DNA of 10,511 nucleotides from an uncultured Oscillospiraceae bacterium. GTDB taxonomy: Bacteria; Bacillota; Clostridia; Oscillospirales; Ruminococcaceae. The stretch lies in assembly GCA_910578965.1 (NCBI GenBank), contig CAJTSP010000093.1, forward strand, positions 1 to 10,511, written 5' to 3'. The notes under the pieces are model-generated. The model was not told the origin of the DNA. It worked only from the letters and a program-made list of their open reading frames with translations, and did not search any database. Numbering within the stretch: the stretch's first letter is position 1; each line of letters begins with the position of its first letter. Below are positions 6,596-10,511 of this stretch, piece by piece. The translations under genes were made by a program, and so were the position numbers.

Positions 6596-6711
6596 CATGA
6601 CACCCCCTTTTGCAAAGCCCGGGCCTGCAGCCCCTATCCGCGGGCCCAAAGCCGCTGCCTGTTTTTCGCTTTTTTACCATGCATATTTTTTCAGCGCATG
6701 CCGCGTATATT

Positions 6712-7425
6712 TTACTCGCTGCGCACGCTGGCGTGCAGCGCCAGCCAGACGGCCCAGCCGCCCAGCGCCGCCGCGGCGGCCGCGCCGACCCAGCCCAGCA
6801 TACCAAGCAACCCGGCAAGGCCGGCCGCGGTGCGCAGGAGCGCGGTATCCCACGAGAGGGCGTTGGTGGGCAGCACAAACCCGAGCATAAAGGCCCCCCA
6901 CAGCACCCAAAAGCCCTTGCGGCCAAACCGCTGGATAAGCACCCCGCTTACAAAGCCCAAAAACACCGGCCCGGCCAGCAAGAGCAGCTTGCCCCAGAGG
7001 GGCAGGCTTAACAGCAGGCCCATAAAATCCACTGCGGACCGCAGGCCGGGGATGCTTTTTTGCAGCCAGCCGGCATACATCGCCCACTCCAGCGCACGCA
7101 ATACCGCCGTGACCGCCAGCAAAATCCCCTCGAGGCACAGGCAGTTGAACAGCCCGGCCGCCAGCATCCGCCGCCGGGTGGCCCCCATCGAGAGGCCAAG
7201 GTCAAACTCGATAAAAAAGTGCCCGGCAAATACCAAGGTAAGAAAGAACAGCCCAAGGATCAGGGTAACGCCGCTGCCCAGCAGCACGGTCTCTGGCTCG
7301 CGGGTATACAGGGTCATAAAGACGGTAAGGGCCTGGGCCGCCAGCCCCACGCCGGCCCCAAGGGCCAGCACGACCTTATGGTCGGGGCGGTTGAGCCAGA
7401 ACTGCCCTTTTAGAAAGCGAAACAC
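6712..7425 (-). CDS. ABC transporter membrane subunit, second of pair (GTG start)
   Basis: A 237-residue hydrophobic protein with about six predicted membrane segments (roughly 18-38, 48-70, 90-112, 140-162, 170-190 and 200-228). It is probably the second permease subunit of the ABC transporter encoded upstream. LSMGATRR at 78-85, between the second and third helices, is shared exactly with the preceding protein and is a likely cytoplasmic coupling element contacting the ATPase. The start is inferred as GTG (7425): AAGGAGGG ends seven bases upstream and overlaps the stop codon of the first permease. The open frame continues upstream to 7581, but that stretch lies wholly inside the previous gene and is Arg/Cys/Trp-rich shadow sequence. 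The substrate cannot be told from sequence. A peptide, antibiotic or lipid export role is the usual guess for this architecture. Confidence 0.8.
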   Translation of the reverse strand: MFRFLKGQFWLNRPDHKVVLALGAGVGLAAQALTVFMTLYTREPETVLLGSGVTLILGLFFLTLVFAGHFFIEFDLGLSMGATRRRMLAAGLFNCLCLEGILLAVTAVLRALEWAMYAGWLQKSIPGLRSAVDFMGLLLSLPLWGKLLLLAGPVFLGFVSGVLIQRFGRKGFWVLWGAFMLGFVLPTNALSWDTALLRTAAGLAGLLGMLGWVGAAAAAALGGWAVWLALHASVRSE

Positions 7426-7432
7426 AAAGCAT

Positions 7433-7440
7433 CCCTCCTT
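7433..7440 (-). promoter_or_regulatory. Ribosome binding site deciding the GTG start at 7425
   Basis: AAGGAGGG on the minus strand shares two bases with the TAA stop of the first permease and lies seven bases before GTG. An ATG follows it directly at 7432 but is out of frame and too close, opening only an 18-codon frame. Confidence 0.7.
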
Positions 7441-8110
7441 ATTGTACGGCAAACCGCCGCAGCAGCCCGCCGCAGCCCGCCGCGGCGGCCAGCGCCAGCG
7501 CGCAGCAGACGCCGCCCAGCGGGCCGGGCTGCAAAAGCAGCGGCATCCTGAACAGCCCGGCCTGCCCAAACCCCACCACAAGGTAGAGGGCGATGCAGAA
7601 CAGGATGATCAGCACCAGGCTTACCACATACCCAATGCGGCCCACCCGGCTGCTTAAAAGCCCCAGCAAAACCCCCATCTGCCCAAATACGGCCAGCAGC
7701 CCCACCGCCTGCACAAGGGCGGCCGGGGTATCCACCCGCAGCAGCATAAAATCGACCGTCGGCTCCACCCGGCCGGCCGCCACCAACTGCTGGAAGGCCG
7801 CGCTGACCGCCGCCATAATGGCAAGGTAGGCCGCAAGGCCAAGCAGCAAGGCGCCCTGCAGCCCGGCAAAAAACTGCCGCCGGGTGGCCCCCATCGAGAG
7901 GCAGAGCCCGGGCCAGATGCTGCCCAGCATCAAACCGAACATCAGGTAGAACATGACGCACAGCAGGCTGTTGGAGAGAAGATAGGTGCCAAAGATATTT
8001 TTGCCCCCCAGCAGGGCTACCCCGCCCACCGTAGCCGCGGCAAAGCAGAGGGTAATGGCAAGGTATGCCCACAGCCCTCCCCGCACCAGCACCCGAACGG
8101 TTTTGAGCAT
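7439..8110 (-). CDS. ABC transporter membrane subunit, first of pair
   Basis: A 223-residue membrane protein with about six hydrophobic segments (roughly 13-34, 43-64, 87-109, 133-150, 160-181 and 197-215). It is the probable first permease subunit of the adjacent ATPase. After the second helix it carries LSMGATRR at 71-78, the same octapeptide at the same topological position as the following gene, so the two are likely paralogues forming a heterodimer. The ATG at 8108-8110 lies three bases after the ATPase stop, with AAGGGGGCG overlapping that stop as ribosome site. Organisation is GntR, ATPase, permease, permease with no gaps larger than about 13 bases. I see no extracellular domain, no lipobox and no FtsX-like features. 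The substrate is unknown. Confidence 0.82.
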   Translation of the reverse strand: MLKTVRVLVRGGLWAYLAITLCFAAATVGGVALLGGKNIFGTYLLSNSLLCVMFYLMFGLMLGSIWPGLCLSMGATRRQFFAGLQGALLLGLAAYLAIMAAVSAAFQQLVAAGRVEPTVDFMLLRVDTPAALVQAVGLLAVFGQMGVLLGLLSSRVGRIGYVVSLVLIILFCIALYLVVGFGQAGLFRMPLLLQPGPLGGVCCALALAAAAGCGGLLRRFAVQ

Positions 8111-8113
8111 GGT

Positions 8114-9055
8114 TTACGCCCCCTTCCGTTCCGGGGCCTGTGCCGGATGCTCGTGCCCGCAGAGGGCCACAAACACCTTTTGCAGGCTGAGGGGGGAAAC
8201 ATCCAGGTCGAGCCCCTGCTCGACGGCGGCCTGCCCGGCCCGCTCCCCCGAAACGCGCAGGGTCACGGCCTTCTGCCGGCCCAGTGCCTGGGCCTCAAGC
8301 GGGGCTACGCCGAGCTTTTGGCAGAGGGCGTTTATCGCGTCCTCATGGCCGGATACGCAGCAGAACTGGCTTATCAGCTCATCGGTGGGGCATTTTTCGA
8401 TGATATGCCCCTCGTCCAGCAGAACCACCTCCTCAAACACGGCGGCGGCCTCCTCGATGATGTGGGTGGATACCACAAAGCTGCGGCCGGTGGCCATCTG
8501 ATCCTCCAGCAGTAGCTGGTAAAACCGTTCCCGGGCCACCACGTCCAGCCCGGCCACCGGCTCGTCCAGGATGGTGAGGGGCGCACGGCTGGCCAGCGCC
8601 AGCACAATGGTAACCATGCTCAGCATGCCCTTGCTGAGTTTGTAAATCTTGGCCTTGGGGTCCAGGCCAAACTCGTCAATGAGCCGCTTCGCATATGCCT
8701 CGTCCCAGTGAGGGTAGTACACCCGGGCCGCGCGCAGATAATCGCGCACCTTAAGGGTGTTCTGCCCCATCAGCAGGTTGGGCGAAAGCTCGCGGGAAAA
8801 GCAGATGTCGGCCAAGGCGGCCGGGTTTTCCCACACCGGGGCGCCGCCATAGCTGACGCTGCCGGCATCCAGGGTGTTTTGGGCGGTGAGGATGCCCAGA
8901 AGGGTGGTTTTGCCCGCGCCGTTGCGGCCGATAAGGCCATAGATACGGCCCGGCTCCAAGGTAAGATCCAGGTTTTGCAGCACCTGCTTTTTGCCATAGG
9001 CCTTGCAGACGCCCTTTGCCACAAGGCTTTTGGCGTTTTGTTCATTCGTGGTCAT
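8114..9055 (-). CDS. ABC transporter ATP-binding protein (YtrB/BcrA-like)
   Basis: A 313-residue ABC ATPase that should power the two membrane proteins encoded next. Walker A is GRNGAGKTT (43-51), Walker B is LTILDEP with catalytic Glu165, the D-loop is AGLD (168-171) and the switch is His198 in VSTHIIEE. Two motifs differ from textbook exporters. The signature is LSKGM (140-144) rather than LSGGQ, a variant found in GntR-linked ATPases of this kind. The Q-loop region reads ICFSREL (84-90) with no glutamine at the usual place. About 90 residues follow the core domain, a C-terminal extension common in this subfamily. The ATG at 9053-9055 has AAAGGAGG eight bases upstream and overlaps the GntR reading frame by 14 bases. 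The extended frame to 9214 lies inside the GntR gene and is not used. Confidence 0.93.
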   Translation of the reverse strand: MTTNEQNAKSLVAKGVCKAYGKKQVLQNLDLTLEPGRIYGLIGRNGAGKTTLLGILTAQNTLDAGSVSYGGAPVWENPAALADICFSRELSPNLLMGQNTLKVRDYLRAARVYYPHWDEAYAKRLIDEFGLDPKAKIYKLSKGMLSMVTIVLALASRAPLTILDEPVAGLDVVARERFYQLLLEDQMATGRSFVVSTHIIEEAAAVFEEVVLLDEGHIIEKCPTDELISQFCCVSGHEDAINALCQKLGVAPLEAQALGRQKAVTLRVSGERAGQAAVEQGLDLDVSPLSLQKVFVALCGHEHPAQAPERKGA

Positions 9056-9425
9056 GATGTGTTCCTCCTTTGGCCGCGCGGGCCACCATCTCCGCCATTT
9101 CCCCGGCCGTAAGGCCAAGGCTACGGCCCTCCCGCACCAGTGCGGTAACGTATTTTTCGTAAAATGCTTCCCGGCGCTCGGCCCGGATGGCCCCGGCAGC
9201 TCCCGCCGCCACAAACATGCCGATGCCCCGTTTTTTGTACAAGACGCCCTTGTCTACCAGCAGGTTGATCCCCTTGGCCGCGGTGGCCGGGTTGATGCTG
9301 TAAGCGCGCGCCAGCTCGTTGGTGCTGGGCGCCTGCTCCTCCTCGGGGTAGATGCCGCGCAAAACGCCGTCCTCCAGCATCCGAGCAATCTGCAGATAGA
9401 TCGAGGCCTGATCGTTCAGGGTCAT
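9042..9425 (-). CDS. GntR-family regulator, YtrA subfamily
   Basis: A 127-residue transcription factor with an N-terminal GntR winged helix-turn-helix (about 6-72) and only a short C-terminal helical tail. That size and layout typify the YtrA subfamily, which represses linked ABC transporter operons. DQASIYLQIARMLEDGVLRG (5-24) begins the domain. PSTNELARAYSINPATAAKGINLL (33-56) contains the helix-turn-helix and GVLYKKRGIGMFV (60-72) the wing. The chosen start is the ATG at 9423-9425, with GAGG about nine bases upstream. A GTG at 9497 would extend it by 24 residues that look like leader, not domain. The C-terminal His/Asp/Glu tail (HHDHE) arises from overlap with the ATPase start. The gene heads its operon and probably represses it through the palindrome at 9513-9534. 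Confidence 0.92.
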   Translation of the reverse strand: MTLNDQASIYLQIARMLEDGVLRGIYPEEEQAPSTNELARAYSINPATAAKGINLLVDKGVLYKKRGIGMFVAAGAAGAIRAERREAFYEKYVTALVREGRSLGLTAGEMAEMVARAAKGGTHHDHE

Positions 9426-9512
9426 TTGCAAATGCCTCGCCTCGCTTTCCCTTTTGGCACAAAGCCGGGCCGCCGCACTGCGGGTGCCTCTGCTCACGCG
9501 GTCGGCTCATCT

Positions 9513-9534
9513 GTTCATTACTTGCGTAATTAAC
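9513..9534 (-). promoter_or_regulatory. Candidate GntR operator
   Basis: GTTAATTAC (9534-9526) and GTAATGAAC (9521-9513) form a 22-bp palindrome with one mismatch per arm around a 4-base centre (GCAA). It covers the last two bases of the -10 hexamer and the expected start point, the position from which a repressor would block transcription. It is AT-rich within a GC-rich intergenic region, which makes chance less likely. Autorepression by the adjacent GntR protein is inferred. Confidence 0.7.
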
Positions 9535-9561
9535 TATATACCCAACAAACCCCTTTGTCAA
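9533..9561 (-). promoter_or_regulatory. Promoter of the GntR-ABC operon
   Basis: On the minus strand a perfect TTGACA (9561-9556) and TATAGT (9538-9533) are separated by 17 bases. This is the strongest sigma-A-like promoter in the window. The predicted start is near 9526, leaving a leader of about 100 nt before the GntR ATG. Confidence 0.9.
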
Positions 9562-9592
9562 GCCTTTTACGGAAACTTTTTTGCGGAGCGGC

Positions 9593-9605
9593 CCCAGGGC
9601 CTGGG
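9593..9605. repeat. Short palindrome between divergent promoters
   Basis: CCCAGG and CCTGGG form a perfect 6-bp inverted repeat around a single G. It lies between the two divergent promoters, upstream of both -35 elements. It could be a regulator site but is short and GC-rich, so chance is possible. Confidence 0.25.
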
Positions 9606-9619
9606 CGAGGGAGTTTTCC

Positions 9620-9648
9620 CGGCCGGATTGAAACCGCCCTTCCGGCCG
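9620..9648. repeat. Inverted repeat bracketing the nitroreductase -35
   Basis: CGGCCGGA (9620-9627) and TCCGGCCG (9641-9648) are perfect 8-bp inverted repeats separated by 13 bases. The -35 hexamer begins immediately after the left arm, so a dimer bound here would sit over the RNA polymerase contact. This is a candidate operator for an unidentified regulator; the arms differ from the GntR palindrome. Confidence 0.45.
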
Positions 9649-9657
9649 TGGTATACT
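9628..9657 (+). promoter_or_regulatory. Promoter of the nitroreductase gene
   Basis: TTGAAA (9628-9633) and TATACT (9652-9657) are separated by 18 bases, with the ATG 37 bases beyond the -10. Both hexamers are close to the sigma-A consensus. The promoter is divergent from that of the GntR operon, with about 67 bases between the two -35 elements. Confidence 0.8.
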
Positions 9658-9693
9658 GTCTGCAAATATGCTGCATCGGAAAGGAGCAAGCCA

Positions 9694-10419
9694 ATGAACG
9701 AGACCCTTCGATCCCTGCAGGCCCGCAAATCGGTGCGGGCCTTTGAGCAGCGGCCGGTGCCCGAGGACTGCAAGCGGGCCATTCTGGAGGCGGCCACCCA
9801 GGCCCCCACCGCGGGCAACCAGCAGCTCTACACGATTTTGGACATCACCGACCAGGCCCTAAAGGATAAGCTGGCCGTAAGCTGCGATAACCAGCCCTTT
9901 ATCGCCAAGGCGCCGATGGTACTGGTCTTTTGCGCCGACCTGCTCAAATGGCTGGACGCCTTTGAAGAGGGCGGGGCCTCGCCGCGCCGCCCCGGCTGCG
10001 GGGACCTGCTGCTGGCGGTAGACGACGCCCTGATTGCAGCCCAGAACGCGGTAACGGCCGCCGAGAGCCTGGGCATCGGCTCCTGCTATATCGGGGACAT
10101 CATGGAGCAGTGCGAAACCCACCGGCAGTTGCTTGGCCTGCCGGCGTACGTGTTCCCGGCGGCCATGCTGGTGTTTGGTTGGCCCACACAGCAGCAGAAA
10201 GAGCGGCCCAAGCCCCGGCGCTGCCGGCTGGAGGATATTGTGCAGCAAAACGGCTACCGCCGGCGCACCGGGGCGGAATTGCGCCGGATGTTCGGCAAGG
10301 AAACGGTAAACCGCAGCTTTGAGGAATGGAGCCAGGCCTTTTGCAGGCGCAAATACAACTCGGATTTTTCGGTAGAAATGAGCCGCTCGGTACGGCAGTA
10401 CCTGGAGGATTACCTATAA
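9694..10419 (+). CDS. Nitroreductase-family flavoprotein
   Basis: A 241-residue protein of the FMN-dependent nitroreductase family, cytoplasmic oxidoreductases that use NAD(P)H to reduce nitro compounds, quinones or flavins. The N-terminal RKSVRAFEQRPV (11-22) supplies the FMN phosphate-binding Arg and Ser residues. AATQAPTAGNQQ (33-44) and ESLGIGSCYIGDI (124-136) are the next family motifs, and PAAMLVFGWP precedes the C-terminal part. The last 60 or so residues form a basic helical extension beyond the core fold, as in some clostridial members. The ATG at 9694 has AAAGGAG seven bases upstream and a good promoter. The frame continues upstream to 9454, but only through the divergent regulatory region. 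The substrate cannot be predicted. It is the only plus-strand gene and shares its intergenic region with the GntR operon. Confidence 0.9.
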   Translation: MNETLRSLQARKSVRAFEQRPVPEDCKRAILEAATQAPTAGNQQLYTILDITDQALKDKLAVSCDNQPFIAKAPMVLVFCADLLKWLDAFEEGGASPRRPGCGDLLLAVDDALIAAQNAVTAAESLGIGSCYIGDIMEQCETHRQLLGLPAYVFPAAMLVFGWPTQQQKERPKPRRCRLEDIVQQNGYRRRTGAELRRMFGKETVNRSFEEWSQAFCRRKYNSDFSVEMSRSVRQYLEDYL

Positions 10420-10451
10420 GTAAGGGTAAAAGCGCCCTTTCGCCCGGGCAA

Positions 10452-10462
10452 GGGGGGGGGGG
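10452..10462. repeat. Run of 11 G
   Basis: Eleven consecutive G residues lie 33 bases after the nitroreductase stop, in a non-coding stretch. CGCCCG (10441-10446) and CGGGCG (10465-10470) flank the run as an inverted repeat. Such runs slip during replication and are also a common place for sequencing error. Confidence 0.8.
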
Positions 10463-10471
10463 TACGGGCGA

Positions 10472-10497
10472 AAACCGCGGCAGGCCCGCCGCGGTTT
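10472..10497. terminator. Hairpin after the nitroreductase gene (possible terminator)
   Basis: AAACCGCGGC (10472-10481) and GCCGCGGTTT (10488-10497) form a perfect 10-bp stem with a 6-base loop. On the plus strand only the three T residues ending the stem serve as a T-tract. On the minus strand the stem likewise ends in TTT and continues TCGCCCG. It could end transcription from either side, weakly. Confidence 0.55.
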
Positions 10498-10511
10498 CCA
10501 AACAGCCCGTG

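Noticed and set aside
6660..6711. AT-rich patch after the second permease, considered as a promoter or terminator
   Set aside because: No convincing -35/-10 pair with proper spacing and no stable hairpin followed by T residues could be found, despite the local composition change.
7377..7432. An 18-codon frame starting with ATG at 7432, just before the second permease GTG
   Set aside because: The Shine-Dalgarno touches the ATG with no spacer, which would not initiate well, and the GTG in the permease frame is ideally spaced.
6317..7657. A 446-codon open frame on the plus strand opposite the permease genes
   Set aside because: It is rich in Pro, Arg, Gln and Ser with no recognisable domain, has no ribosome site, and lies opposite three well-supported minus-strand genes. 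High GC makes such antisense frames common.
1..10511. Search for CRISPR arrays, insertion sequences, tRNA or rRNA genes, toxin-antitoxin pairs and phage genes
   Set aside because: No regularly spaced repeats, transposase motifs, cloverleaf-like sequences or phage proteins were recognised; nearly all bases are accounted for by the listed genes.

Overview
The window looks like chromosomal DNA from a GC-rich Firmicute, probably a clostridial (Oscillospiraceae-like) gut anaerobe. The minus-strand order rplS-lepB-rbgA-rnhB-yraN is a standard Firmicutes arrangement. Shine-Dalgarno sites are strong (AAAGGAGG-type), promoters are sigma-A-like, and a YtrA-type GntR/ABC module is present. The genus is inferred; no rRNA or other decisive marker is present. 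Most genes are very GC-rich, which explains the many long shadow reading frames on the opposite strand.

Layout. (1) Positions 81-3112, minus strand: ribosomal protein L19, signal peptidase I, the ribosome-assembly GTPase RbgA, RNase HII and a YraN-family protein. lepB/rbgA and rbgA/rnhB overlap by 4 bases and rnhB/yraN by 8 bases, so they are probably translationally coupled. rplS has its own promoter, a structured leader of about 160 nt, and a strong UUCG-loop terminator that separates it from lepB. lepB probably starts at a TTG codon. (2) Positions 3359-5632, minus: one large multi-pass DUF2142 membrane protein with its own promoter. (3) Positions 5779-9425, minus: a GntR regulator, an ABC ATPase and two membrane subunits form a tight operon. 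Downstream are a small DUF6440-type protein and a YjaB-like GNAT acetyltransferase, closed by a strong hairpin terminator. The acetyltransferase is clearly AT-richer than everything around it, suggesting acquisition from elsewhere. (4) Positions 9694-10419, plus: a nitroreductase-family flavoprotein transcribed divergently from the GntR operon, followed by an 11-G run and a perfect 10-bp hairpin.

How the parts work together. The rplS-yraN cluster joins ribosome synthesis and assembly with protein export and nucleic-acid maintenance. In the GntR/ABC module the repressor probably controls its own operon: a 22-bp imperfect palindrome overlaps the -10 and start point of a near-consensus promoter. 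The two membrane subunits share an identical 27-bp stretch encoding LSMGATRR, the best candidate for their contact with the ATPase. The ligand and substrate are unknown; relatives of this arrangement respond to cell-envelope stress or antimicrobial peptides.

I found no CRISPR array, insertion sequence, tRNA, rRNA or phage gene. Most of the window is ordinary core and accessory genome. The points most worth following are the GntR operator, the shared 27-bp permease segment, the rplS leader, the inverted repeat around the nitroreductase -35, and the low-GC acetyltransferase.
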